A program made the translations under genes and the position numbers. From positions 1 through 32,393 of the forward strand of contig JBKPFU010000144.1 of assembly GCA_046728975.1 (NCBI GenBank): DNA of 32,393 nt, given 5' to 3'. The notes below the pieces were generated by a model. It made no database searches. It worked only from the letters and a program-made list of their open reading frames with translations, and was not told the DNA's origin. Of the stretch, positions 1-8,247 are shown piece by piece (the first letter of the stretch is position 1; every line of letters begins with the position of its first letter). This DNA is from JBKPFU01 sp046728975. GTDB taxonomy: Bacteria; Actinomycetota; Thermoleophilia; Gaiellales; Gaiellaceae.

Positions 1-784
1 GACGGACGGCGACCAACGCCAGGACCTCTCGGTCCTCGTCCTTCCTGCCGAGCCAGCCGACTCGAACGTTGCCCACGCCCCGCGCGTAGTACTTGAGCTG
101 GTACGACTCCGGCTTGCCGGGCTCGAACTCACGGATGACCAGCACGTCCTCGAAACAGCGCCGGCGGGCGCAGGTCCTCGTGCCCATCCTGTGCGTCTCG
201 GCGCGGTCGACCCAGTTGATCGGCGGAGGAGCAAACCCCTCTGCGTAACTCGGGGCTCCGAGCCGTGGCTTCGCCTTCATCGTGATGCCCGCCTTCGCGC
301 CTTTGAGGCCGTGGAACCACGCCGGCGCCTCGACGAACCTCCCGTTCTCGTACACCTCGGGGTACTGGCCGAGGTGCCACACGTTCCCCTGGTTGTCCTG
401 TGCGAAGAGAGCGATCTCGGTCTCCACCAGCTCACCCACCCGGAAGTCCCGGTCCCAGACGACTACGTTGCGCACGCCGTCGATGACCTTGGTCAGGTCG
501 GTGACGGTGAAGACCGTGCGATGAGGAACGCGCTTGCCTTCCTCCCGTGTCGATCCCTCGTACACGAACTGCGTCCCCGGCCGCAGGGGAAACCACTCGT
601 TGTCGATCGTGGTCGAGTGATCGAAGTTCCTCGAGTCGAAGTCCTTGGCCGCGATCTCGCGCGGGGGCGCGTTGCTGCTCGCCGACGCTTCCGAGCCGTC
701 TCCGCCGCTGCAGGCCGCCCCGACGAGCGGGAGAAGTGACGCCGCCACGGCCAACGCCACGCTGCTGATGCGGATGCTCACCAT
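1..784 (-). CDS. Secreted lipoprotein-like protein, 3' end outside window
   Basis: The reading frame is open from an ATG at 784 to the window edge (about 261 codons), so the C-terminus is missing. The N-terminus has a short basic segment, a hydrophobic stretch and Cys25 after V-G-A-A, a plausible but imperfect lipobox (Gly rather than Leu at -3). A GGGAGG ribosome site lies seven bases upstream, and the start overlaps the stop of the RND gene by seven bases, so it should be translationally coupled to the pump. The mature part shares several blocks with the protein at 18000-18740: DN-x(2)-x-PL-x-PGT, VFTVT-x(2)-TKVI, GELVE, FAQD-x(2)-GNVW and ENG. The two are paralogues of a family I cannot name. 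Seen: signal-like N-terminus, paralogy, coupling. Inferred: an extracytoplasmic accessory to the RND pumps or a substrate/stress sensor. No catalytic motif is evident. Confidence 0.85.
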   Translation of the reverse strand, partial: MVSIRISSVALAVAASLLPLVGAACSGGDGSEASASSNAPPREIAAKDFDSRNFDHSTTIDNEWFPLRPGTQFVYEGSTREEGKRVPHRTVFTVTDLTKVIDGVRNVVVWDRDFRVGELVETEIALFAQDNQGNVWHLGQYPEVYENGRFVEAPAWFHGLKGAKAGITMKAKPRLGAPSYAEGFAPPPINWVDRAETHRMGTRTCARRRCFEDVLVIREFEPGKPESYQLKYYARGVGNVRVGWLGRKDEDREVLALVAVR

Positions 785-3700
785 CTCGGGACCTCCCTCG
801 GCTTCGCGAAACGCAGGTAGAGCGCCGGCACGACGAACAGGTTGAGCAGCGTCGAGGTGAAGAGGCCGCCCAGGACGACGACCGCCAGGGGGTGCTCGAT
901 CTCCTGACCGGGGACGTTGCCCCCGACAACGAGCGGCACGATGGCAAGGCCTGTCGCCAGCGTCGTCATCAGGATCGGCGAGAGCCGTTCGCGCGCCCCG
1001 CGCAGAACGAGCGCTGGGCCAAAGCTCTCGCCTTCGTGCCGCTCCAGGTACTGGAAGTGGTTGATCATGAGGATGCCGTTGCGGGCGGCAATCCCGAACA
1101 CGGTGAAGAAGCCAACCAGCGAGCCGAGCGAGAGCACGCCCCCGCCGATGAAGGCCGCCAGCGCACCACCCACGAGCGCCATCGGCAGGGTCAGGAGCGA
1201 CAGCGTTGCAAGGCGCCAGCTCCGGAACGACGCCTGCAGGAGGAGGAAGATCGCCACCGCAGCGCCGATCCCGAAGAGGAGCATGCGCCTCTGCGCCGCC
1301 TGCCGCTCCGCGAACTCTCCGAGCAGCTCCGCGTGGTATCCGCGCGGGAACCCAACCGTTTCGAGGCCGTCCTTGACGTCCCCCACGACGTCGCCGAGAT
1401 CGCGCCCGCGTGCGTTGGCGCTGACGTCGATGCGACGCGAAAGGTTTTCGCGCTCGATCACGTTCGGGGTCGGCGCAATGCGGACGTCCGCGACCGCGTC
1501 CAGACGCACCTGGCCGCCGCCCGGCGCGTCGATCGGGAGGCTTCGGACACTCGTCAGGCTGTTGCGGGCCTCGGGCGTGCTCCACACATGGACGTCGTAC
1601 GCCTTGCCGGCGCGGAAGAGGTCGCCGACTTCTTCGCTTGCGATCCACGTGGCCGATGCACGACGCGCGTCGCCCGGCTTGATCCCATAACGCTCCGCGG
1701 CGGCGAGGTTCGTCTTGACCTCGACTTGCGGCACGTCGGAGTGAAGCTCCACCTTCGGCTCGACCAGCCCGTCGACTCCCTTCATCACACGCAGCACCTC
1801 GTCGGCCTTGCTGTTGAGGACGCCGAGGTCGTCACCGAAGATGCGGACGACGATCGCGTCGCTCGAACCCGTCAGGACCTCCCGGATTCGCTCCGACAGG
1901 TAGGTCTGCACGTCGCGCTGGATCCCGGGATAGCCATCGACGACGTCCTGGACTTTCGCGAGCGTCGCGTCGTAGTCGACCTTCGGGTCGACGCTGATCC
2001 AGTTCTCGCCGAAGTGGACGCCGACGATCTCGTCCATCAGGAGCGCTTGTCCGATGTGCGACCCGCAGTTGCGCACGCCCGGCACCGTCCGCAGCTCGCG
2101 ACACGCCCGAACCACCACCCGCGTCTCTTCGGGGCCGGACGTATCGGGCGCCGTCAACCAGTGCATGAGGAAGTCCCGCTCCTTGAACGACGGGAGAAGC
2201 GACTGGCCGAGGAACGGCACGACGCTGATCCCCGCAGCGACGGCCAAGGCGACGGTCGCGTACGCCCGCCGCGGCCGGTGGACGATCCGCGAGAGGATTC
2301 GCTCGTAGCCGGCCTCGAGCCATCGCTCGAGGGGGGACTGCCGGCGCTCGAGCGGCGCCTTCCTCAGGAGGATCAGGCTCAGAGCGGGCGTGACGGTGAG
2401 CGCGACCACCAGGGAGGCGCCGACCGCGAGCACATAGGAGAACGCGAGCGGTTGGAAAAACGCGCCGGTCAAACCCGTCAAGAAGAAGATGGGAACCATC
2501 GCGGCGACGATGATCAGCGTCGCGTAGACGATGGCGCCGTACATCTCCAGCGTCGCGTCGAGGACGATCAGGGGCGGCGGCTTGCGACTACCCTGCCTGC
2601 GAGCCTCCCGCAGTCGTCGCACGATGTTTTGGACGTCGATGATCGCGTCGTCGACGACGACGCCTAAGGCGATCACGAACCCAGCCAGCACCATTACGTT
2701 GATCGTCGCGCCGCGCGCGTAGAGCACGAGTCCCGCGGCAACGAGCGACAGCGGGATCGCGATCACGCTGATCACCGCCGCACGCCACTCGAGGAGGAAC
2801 GCGCCGAGAACGAGGATGACGAGCAGAGCGCCGATCAGGAGCGCCTTGGTCAGATTGTCGAGGGACTGCTCGATGAAGGTGGCCGGCCGGAAGATCGTCG
2901 TGTCGATCTCCATGCCGGGCAGGCCGGGTCGCATCTCCCGGATCGCGTCCTCCACCCCGCGGGTCACGTCGAGCGTGTTCGCCCACGGAAACTTTTCGAC
3001 GACGAGCATCAGCCCGGGGCCGTCGTTCACGACCGCGTCCCCAGCCAGCGGCTGGTGATCCCACACCAGCGTGGCCACGTCCGCGAGGGTCAGCTGCTTG
3101 CCGTTCCGCTTCTCGATCGGCACCTTGGCAAGATCCGCGGGCGTCACGATCGGTTGAACGTGGCGGATGTTGAGCCTCTGGTTCGGCGTATCGATGAACC
3201 CGCCCGTCCCGATCACCGACCCGGTGGAGAACTGCAGCAAGCCTGCGTCCAACGCGCCCCCGGCGGCGTCCATGACGCTGACGAGCGAGACGCCGTGATC
3301 CCGCAACTTCCGCGGATCGACGCGAACGTGCATCTGCTTCAGCCGCTCGCCCCAGATCGGAACGTTCGCGACGCCCGGCACCTGCAGCAATCGCGCCCTG
3401 ATCTTCCAGTACGCGATCACCGACATCTCCATCAGCGACAGGCGCTTCGAGGAGAGCCCGATCTTCATCACCCTGCTCGTCGACGACAGCGGCGGGACCA
3501 TGGACGGCGGGCTCGCCCAGGTCGGCAGCGTCGGAGTAACGCTCGAGACGCGCTCCTGCACGAGCTGGCGTGCTCGCATGAGGTCGGTCCCGCGCTCGAA
3601 GAGCAGCTGAATCGACGACAGCTGCGGCACCGACTTCGACCGGATCGTCTCGACGTCCTCGAGCCCTTGTAGCCCCTGCTCCAGGGGAACGGTGACCAGC

Positions 3701-3888
3701 TGCTCGACCTCGGCCGCCGAAAGGCCGAGGCTCGGGGTTTGGATCTCGACGCGAGGCTCCGCGAACTCGGGGAAGACGTCCACGGGCATGTCGCGGAGCC
3801 CGCCGACGCCGAAGACGAGCAGGGCTGCGGCGGCAGCGACAACGAGGTAGCGGAACTTGAGGCTCGAGCCGACGAGCCAGCGCATCAT
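778..3888 (-). CDS. RND efflux pump, HME/CusA-CzcA-like (distal copy)
   Basis: This 1036-residue protein has the full RND layout. TM1 is at about residues 11-31, followed by a periplasmic porter domain, a TM2-6 block starting near residue 346, a second porter domain, and a final TM block near the C-terminus. The TM4 motif V-V-D-D-A-I-I-D-V-Q-N places Asp413 where CusA-type pumps carry the proton-relay Asp (family knowledge). The Glu usually found seven residues later is Gln420 here. Porter-domain signatures such as G-G-F-I-D-T-P-N-Q-R-L match the heavy-metal-efflux branch, but the substrate cannot be read from sequence. Start is ATG 3888 or 3885, with no strong ribosome site. It lies 22 bases after the short adaptor and overlaps the downstream lipoprotein gene. 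It is one of two RND pumps in the operon, so a mixed trimer (as in MdtBC) or two separate pumps are both possible. Confidence 0.93.
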   Translation of the reverse strand: MMRWLVGSSLKFRYLVVAAAAALLVFGVGGLRDMPVDVFPEFAEPRVEIQTPSLGLSAAEVEQLVTVPLEQGLQGLEDVETIRSKSVPQLSSIQLLFERGTDLMRARQLVQERVSSVTPTLPTWASPPSMVPPLSSTSRVMKIGLSSKRLSLMEMSVIAYWKIRARLLQVPGVANVPIWGERLKQMHVRVDPRKLRDHGVSLVSVMDAAGGALDAGLLQFSTGSVIGTGGFIDTPNQRLNIRHVQPIVTPADLAKVPIEKRNGKQLTLADVATLVWDHQPLAGDAVVNDGPGLMLVVEKFPWANTLDVTRGVEDAIREMRPGLPGMEIDTTIFRPATFIEQSLDNLTKALLIGALLVILVLGAFLLEWRAAVISVIAIPLSLVAAGLVLYARGATINVMVLAGFVIALGVVVDDAIIDVQNIVRRLREARRQGSRKPPPLIVLDATLEMYGAIVYATLIIVAAMVPIFFLTGLTGAFFQPLAFSYVLAVGASLVVALTVTPALSLILLRKAPLERRQSPLERWLEAGYERILSRIVHRPRRAYATVALAVAAGISVVPFLGQSLLPSFKERDFLMHWLTAPDTSGPEETRVVVRACRELRTVPGVRNCGSHIGQALLMDEIVGVHFGENWISVDPKVDYDATLAKVQDVVDGYPGIQRDVQTYLSERIREVLTGSSDAIVVRIFGDDLGVLNSKADEVLRVMKGVDGLVEPKVELHSDVPQVEVKTNLAAAERYGIKPGDARRASATWIASEEVGDLFRAGKAYDVHVWSTPEARNSLTSVRSLPIDAPGGGQVRLDAVADVRIAPTPNVIERENLSRRIDVSANARGRDLGDVVGDVKDGLETVGFPRGYHAELLGEFAERQAAQRRMLLFGIGAAVAIFLLLQASFRSWRLATLSLLTLPMALVGGALAAFIGGGVLSLGSLVGFFTVFGIAARNGILMINHFQYLERHEGESFGPALVLRGARERLSPILMTTLATGLAIVPLVVGGNVPGQEIEHPLAVVVLGGLFTSTLLNLFVVPALYLRFAKPREVPRW

Positions 3889-3910
3889 CGCCGGACGCCC
3901 CAGTTCTGGC

Positions 3911-4408
3911 TCATTCTTCCGCGCTGTCGATGCCGAGCTCGGCGCCCCAGAGCTCTTGCGCCCCGACGGTCACGACCCGCATGCGGGGCGACGCTCCAGG
4001 AGCGAGGACGACCCGATCGCCGTGAATGGTGTCGACGGTGACGCGCTGCCGGAGGAAGGTTCGAGGCTTCGCGCTCGCGTACACCCAGGTCTGGCCCCTC
4101 GCGTCGTAGAGAACGGCGCCGTACGGGACTACCACTCGCTGCATGCCTTTGACCCGAACGCTCTGCGCCGCGACGGTCTGCAGATCGAGCCGCTTGATCG
4201 CGTGAGCGGACAACGTCACACGAGCCACGTCCGTCCCGTCGACTGGTGCGACGAGCGCACGCTCGCCTTCGGCCTTCGAGGACGGCGAGCTTCTCGCGAT
4301 CCCCCCGTACACGACGAGCGCCGTTGCGCCGGCGATGATTACCGCGACGGCCCCCCACCGAGCCCCGCGGTCCCGCCACATCGATCTAGGGCCTACGGAT
4401 ACCGCCAT
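3911..4408 (-). CDS. Short membrane-fusion-like protein lacking hairpin and lipoyl domains
   Basis: This 165-residue protein has an N-terminal membrane anchor (about residues 18-38). Residues 50-160 resemble only the C-terminal, membrane-proximal part of RND/HlyD adaptors: V-V-P-Y-G-A-V-L-Y-D, then W-V-Y, then V-V-T-V-G-A-Q-E-L-W-G. The alpha-hairpin and biotinyl/lipoyl-like halves of a normal 350-450 residue adaptor are absent. The start is well supported: an AGAAGGAGGT site (4415-4424) stands seven bases before ATG 4408. The gene overlaps the end of the upstream RND gene by 16 bases and precedes the second RND gene by 22. With no outer membrane to reach, a short adaptor that only contacts the pump is reasonable (inference). 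An alternative is a decayed full adaptor, but the strong ribosome site and clean frame argue against decay. Confidence 0.85.
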   Translation of the reverse strand: MAVSVGPRSMWRDRGARWGAVAVIIAGATALVVYGGIARSSPSSKAEGERALVAPVDGTDVARVTLSAHAIKRLDLQTVAAQSVRVKGMQRVVVPYGAVLYDARGQTWVYASAKPRTFLRQRVTVDTIHGDRVVLAPGASPRMRVVTVGAQELWGAELGIDSAEE

Positions 4409-7400
4409 CTCCCTACCTCCTTCTCACCGCGATCCGTCGTCGACTCGCGGTTAGGCGTCGCTCCGAAACGCAAATGGAGCGGAGGCACGACGAAGAGGGT
4501 GAGCAACGTCGAGGCCACGAGGCCCCCGAGGAGGACGACCGCGAGTGGATGAACGATCTCGTAGCCGGCAATGCGCCCGGCAATGACGAACGGCAGGACC
4601 ACGAGCGCCGCCGCCACGGAGGTGACGAACGTGCGCGAGAACGCTTCTCGTGCGCCGCGCAAGACGAGCTCCGGGCCAAACGCGTCGTCTTCGGTCGCTT
4701 GCTGTCGGTACTGCGTGACGAGCACCAGGTGGCTGCGCGCGGCGAGCCCGACGAGCGCGAGCAGGCCGATGAACGAACCAAACGAAAGTCTCCCGCCGTC
4801 GACCAGAGCAGCGATTACCCCACCGGCTGCGGCGAGCGGCAACGTCAGGAACGAGATCGTCGCCAGCCGCCAGCTGCCGAACGCCGCCTGGAAGAGGAGG
4901 AAGATCCCGACCGCAACGGCCAGCCCGATCGCGAGCAGGCGCCCCCAGGGCTGACCTTCCGCAGTCAGCACTACGGGGTGGTACTCGAGGGGAAAGTCGA
5001 TCGCGCCGAGGCCCCGTTTGACGTCCGCGACGGCGGCGCCGACGTCGCGTCCCCGCACGTTCGCGCCCACGTCGACGTAACGCGAGACCCCCTCGCGCTG
5101 GATGATCGCCGGATTCGGCGCCACGCGCACATCGGCCACATCGGCCAGCCTGACGTGCCCGCCGCTGGGCGTGTCGATCAGAAGCCGGCGCACGTCGGTC
5201 GGGCTGCTGCGGTTCTCGGGCGTCCCCCAGACGACGACGTCGAAGACCTTCTGCTGCTCGAACAGGCTGCCGACGGCGATGCCCGAAAGGAGCGTGGCCG
5301 CCGCACGGCGGACGTCACCCGGTTTGATTCCGTATCTTTGCGCCGCGGCGAGCCGAGGCTCGATCTCGAGCGTCGGCTCCTCAGCCTGATGCTTCACGTG
5401 CTCGTCGACGACGCCGCCTATCCCTGAGAGGACGCGCTCGACGTCGCCGGCCTTTCTCCCGAGAACTTTCAGGTCCTCGCCGTAGATCCGGACGACGATG
5501 TCCTCATCCGCTCCGGCGAGCTCCTCGCGAACTCTCTGGTTCGAGAAGGTCTGGAGCTCCCGCGAGAGCCCCGGATAGGCTCCCACGACCCGCTTAACGC
5601 GGGCCAACGTGGCCTGGTAGTCGGCTCCGCGGTCGATGCTGACCCAGATCTCGGCGGCGTTGACGCCGACGGCCTGATCCGCTGTCACGGCGCGGCCGAC
5701 ATGCGCCCCCACGTCCCGCACTCCCTCGATGGAGCGGAGCTCGCGACTGGCCAGAGTCGTGATCCGGTTCATCTCCGGGAGCGACGTCCCGGCCGGCCCG
5801 TCCCACTGAATCAGCAGCTCCGTCTCCTTCAACGTCGGCAGCAACGACTGCCCGAGGAACGGCACCGCGACGGCGGCGGCGGCGACGATCGCCCCGGCGG
5901 CGAGGTACACGGGCTGGGGCCTGTGCAGGATCCGCTCGAGCAGGTGCTCATAACCGCGCCGGAGCCGGCGGAGGACGGGCGAGTCGCGGCGCTGTGGCCG
6001 CCCGCCGGACAGGAGCAACAGGCTCAGAGCCGGGGTGACCGTGAGCGCGACGACCATGGACGCCGCAAGCGCGAGCAGGTACGCGACCGCAATAGACGGG
6101 AAGAACGCGCCCGCCACGCCCTCGAGGAAGAAGACCGGAACGACGGACAGCGCGACGATCAGCGTTCCGTAGACGGCAGCGCTGCGTACCTCGCGCGACG
6201 CCTCCAGAATGCTCGTCGCAGTCGACGCCGCGGTCCGCTTCTCGCGGCGGTCGCGCAAACGCCGGCCGATGCTCTCGACGTCGGCGACGGCGTCGTCGAT
6301 CACGAGGAGGAGAGCGGCCATCAGCCCTGCGAGCACCATCGCGTTGAGCGTCTCGCCGAGCGCGAAGAGGACGAGCGCCGCAGCGAGAAGCGACACCGGC
6401 ACGACCGCAAGGGCGATCATGGCCGTGCGCCAGCGGAAGAAGAAGGCGCCGAAGACCAGGACGAGGAGGGCAGCGCCGACGATCAGGCCGAGGGTGAGAT
6501 GATCGATCGATTCCTCGACGAAGCTCGCCGGCCGGTAAACGGTGGTGTCGAACTCGAGGCCGGCGAGGCCTGGACGCAACGCGTCGATGGTCCGTTCCAC
6601 GGCCCGGGTGACCTCGAGGGTGTTGGCGTCCGGAAACTTCTCGACGACGAGCAGAAGCCCCTGCCCGTCACGTAGGAGCGCATCGCCGATGAGCGGTTGG
6701 TGATCCTCCACCACCTCGGCCACGTCCCCAAGGCGCAGCTTCCTTGCGCCAGTTTTCTCGATCCTCACCTTGGCGAGGTCGGCGGGCGTCTGGATCGGCA
6801 AGAGATGCTGGACGCCTAGCCTCTGGTTGGGCGTATCGATGAACCCGCCGGTGCCCGGCGTCGAGGCTTGCACGAAGGTGAGCGGCGAGACCCACAGCGC
6901 GTTCCCGGCCGTCTCGAGAACCTGCACGAGCGAGACGCCCTGAGCGCGGAGACGCTCGGGGTCGACCTGCACCTGCAGCTGCCGATCGCGCTGCCCCCAA
7001 ATGGCGACATTCGCGACTCCCGGCACGCCCATGAGGCGAGGCGCGATCGTCCACCGCGCGAGCACCGACATCTCGATCGGCGATACGGTCCTCGACGAGA
7101 CGCCGATCATCATCAGCCGGTTCGTCGACGACAGCGGTTGCAGGATTTGCGGCGGCTTCGAGACGTGCGGCAGCGCGTGCGCCTGCGTCATCCGCTCGGC
7201 AACGACTTGCCGAGCGCGGAAGAGGTTCGTGCCCGGCTCGAAGATCAGACGAATCCGCGAGAGTCCCGGAACCGACTCGGAGCGGATGTCGTCGAGAAAC
7301 GGGATCCCGACCAGCATGTCCTGCTCCATCGGAACCGTGATCAGCTGCTCCACCTCTGGGGCAGAAAGCCCGAGCGCCTCGGTCTGGACTTCGACGGTGG

Positions 7401-7533
7401 GCGGGGCGAACTCCGGCAAGGGGTTCACCGGCATTCCGCGGAGCTCGACGATTCCGACGAGCACGGTCGCCGCGGCCAGGGCAACGACGAGGAGCCGGAA
7501 CCTCAGGCTCAGCGAGATGATCGAACGCATCAC
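4393..7533 (-). CDS. RND efflux pump, HME/CusA-CzcA-like (proximal copy)
   Basis: This 1046-residue paralogue of the 778-3888 pump has the same domain order and many identical blocks (V-E-Q-L-x-T-V-P-x-E-Q, P-G-V-A-N-V-x-I-W-G, G-T-G-G-F-I-D-T-P-N-Q-R-L, A-D-L-A-K-V-x-I-E-K). TM4 reads V-I-D-D-A-V-A-D-V-E-S, again with Asp413/Asp414. Here position 420 is Glu, the residue usual in CusA-like pumps, while the other copy has Gln. The two copies may therefore differ in proton coupling (inference). The start is GTG 7533 (overlapping the upstream stop as GTGA) or ATG 7530. The downstream end overlaps the short adaptor gene. The class is clear; the ion or compound exported is not. Confidence 0.93.
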   Translation of the reverse strand: MMRSIISLSLRFRLLVVALAAATVLVGIVELRGMPVNPLPEFAPPTVEVQTEALGLSAPEVEQLITVPMEQDMLVGIPFLDDIRSESVPGLSRIRLIFEPGTNLFRARQVVAERMTQAHALPHVSKPPQILQPLSSTNRLMMIGVSSRTVSPIEMSVLARWTIAPRLMGVPGVANVAIWGQRDRQLQVQVDPERLRAQGVSLVQVLETAGNALWVSPLTFVQASTPGTGGFIDTPNQRLGVQHLLPIQTPADLAKVRIEKTGARKLRLGDVAEVVEDHQPLIGDALLRDGQGLLLVVEKFPDANTLEVTRAVERTIDALRPGLAGLEFDTTVYRPASFVEESIDHLTLGLIVGAALLVLVFGAFFFRWRTAMIALAVVPVSLLAAALVLFALGETLNAMVLAGLMAALLLVIDDAVADVESIGRRLRDRREKRTAASTATSILEASREVRSAAVYGTLIVALSVVPVFFLEGVAGAFFPSIAVAYLLALAASMVVALTVTPALSLLLLSGGRPQRRDSPVLRRLRRGYEHLLERILHRPQPVYLAAGAIVAAAAVAVPFLGQSLLPTLKETELLIQWDGPAGTSLPEMNRITTLASRELRSIEGVRDVGAHVGRAVTADQAVGVNAAEIWVSIDRGADYQATLARVKRVVGAYPGLSRELQTFSNQRVREELAGADEDIVVRIYGEDLKVLGRKAGDVERVLSGIGGVVDEHVKHQAEEPTLEIEPRLAAAQRYGIKPGDVRRAAATLLSGIAVGSLFEQQKVFDVVVWGTPENRSSPTDVRRLLIDTPSGGHVRLADVADVRVAPNPAIIQREGVSRYVDVGANVRGRDVGAAVADVKRGLGAIDFPLEYHPVVLTAEGQPWGRLLAIGLAVAVGIFLLFQAAFGSWRLATISFLTLPLAAAGGVIAALVDGGRLSFGSFIGLLALVGLAARSHLVLVTQYRQQATEDDAFGPELVLRGAREAFSRTFVTSVAAALVVLPFVIAGRIAGYEIVHPLAVVLLGGLVASTLLTLFVVPPLHLRFGATPNRESTTDRGEKEVGRWRYP

Positions 7534-7946
7534 GGCTGCAAACCTCGCTGCGTGTCCAGGTCGTCGAGCCTCTCCGGGGGGCGGACGAGGTCGAGGACGA
7601 ACCGCGGTGAGAAGTCGTCTACGGCTTTTTCGTACGGCCGAACGCCGTGGATCTGCGCGTCCCGTCCGTCGGCGCTGACCACGACCATTCGCAGTAGAGC
7701 GCGCTCCTCCAGGAGCTCACGGCACTCCGCAAGCCCACCCGCCTCTGTTCCGATGATCACGACGTGGGCCCCGGTCTCCTCGACGAGCCGCCGAAGCGGA
7801 ACCGAGGTCGAGCTCGCGTCACACACCACGTGGCTGCCAGGTTCCTTTTCGAGGATCCGGCGAATGAGCTCTCGAGTCAGCCGCGACATGTCGGCGAGGA
7901 CGACGCGAACGGGGAGAGTCGGCGGAGCCGTGTCCACGTTCACCAC
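7530..7946 (-). CDS. Stand-alone receiver-like protein without phosphoacceptor Asp
   Basis: This 138-residue protein starts at one of two consecutive GTG codons (7946 or 7943). Residues 12-120 follow the beta/alpha pattern of a response-regulator receiver: R-V-V-L-A-D at strand 1, then H-V-V-I-I-G-T-E where strand 3 normally ends in Asp, then M-V-V-V-S-A at strand 4. The phosphoacceptor is replaced (Gly66/Thr67) and only one acidic-pocket Asp (Asp19) remains. There is no DNA-binding domain. It is thus a pseudo-receiver, and its opening resembles the receivers of the two NarL-type regulators across the intergenic region. Its stop overlaps the RND start, so it is the first gene of the pump operon. 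Inference: a phosphorylation-independent protein-protein regulator, perhaps binding the neighbouring regulators or the pump. A degenerate regulator that lost its HTH is the alternative. Confidence 0.75.
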   Translation of the reverse strand: MVNVDTAPPTLPVRVVLADMSRLTRELIRRILEKEPGSHVVCDASSTSVPLRRLVEETGAHVVIIGTEAGGLAECRELLEERALLRMVVVSADGRDAQIHGVRPYEKAVDDFSPRFVLDLVRPPERLDDLDTQRGLQP

Positions 7947-7995
7947 AGGCCGGGCAGCGTGTTCAAACCACCTGGATTCTCCGCGGCCGACCTGC

Positions 7996-8046
7996 TTGTC
8001 GAAATGAATCGATCGATCCCTTTGCGGTCCAACTGGGGAACTAGGA
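7996..8046 (-). promoter_or_regulatory. 51-bp shared regulatory element, copy A
   Basis: Read on the minus strand, these 51 bases align without gaps to 9911-9961 on the plus strand, with 40 identical positions. The core is G-G-A-C-C followed by an AAAGGGATCGATCGAT block containing the palindrome ATCGATCGAT, then CATT. It ends about 50 bases upstream of the GTG of the RND operon. The other copy ends 72 bases upstream of the adaptor gene, in the same orientation relative to its gene. Candidate operator or conserved 5' leader, with the flanking NarL-type regulators as plausible binders (inference). Confidence 0.7.
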
Positions 8047-8195
8047 CTGTGTGTCGAGCAAGGAAATACAGGTGGGAATAGATGGTGAAAAGAGCTGGTG
8101 ATTTCTTACGGAGATCGCTTCGAGGACCGGCCAAGACGCTCCGAGGCGCCTCGCGCACTCCGCTCGGCGAAGATCCAATTTCCCAGTAAGCGGCG

Positions 8196-8217
8196 TATAC
8201 TCGGTTGTCTAAACCGA
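8196..8217 (+). promoter_or_regulatory. Candidate -10 box with adjacent inverted repeat
   Basis: TATACT at 8196-8201 resembles a -10 box. An inverted repeat, TCGGTT at 8201-8206 and AACCGA at 8212-8217 with a five-base spacer, overlaps its last base and would cover the transcription start. This is the arrangement expected of a repressor or autoregulatory site for the regulator gene that follows. No clear -35 hexamer is seen. Confidence 0.45.
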
Positions 8218-8247
8218 CAAGCGTGACTCGACGCTGCGGCCATCCAT

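Noticed and set aside
892..2667. Long plus-strand open frame of 591 codons opposite the RND gene
   Set aside because: Its product is Arg/Asp/Glu-rich low-complexity sequence typical of the antisense frame of a GC-rich gene, while the minus strand encodes a complete RND pump.
6502..6513. Another ATCGATCGATTC string, resembling the core of the 51-bp element
   Set aside because: It lies inside the RND coding sequence and matches only the palindromic core, without the flanking 51-bp similarity.
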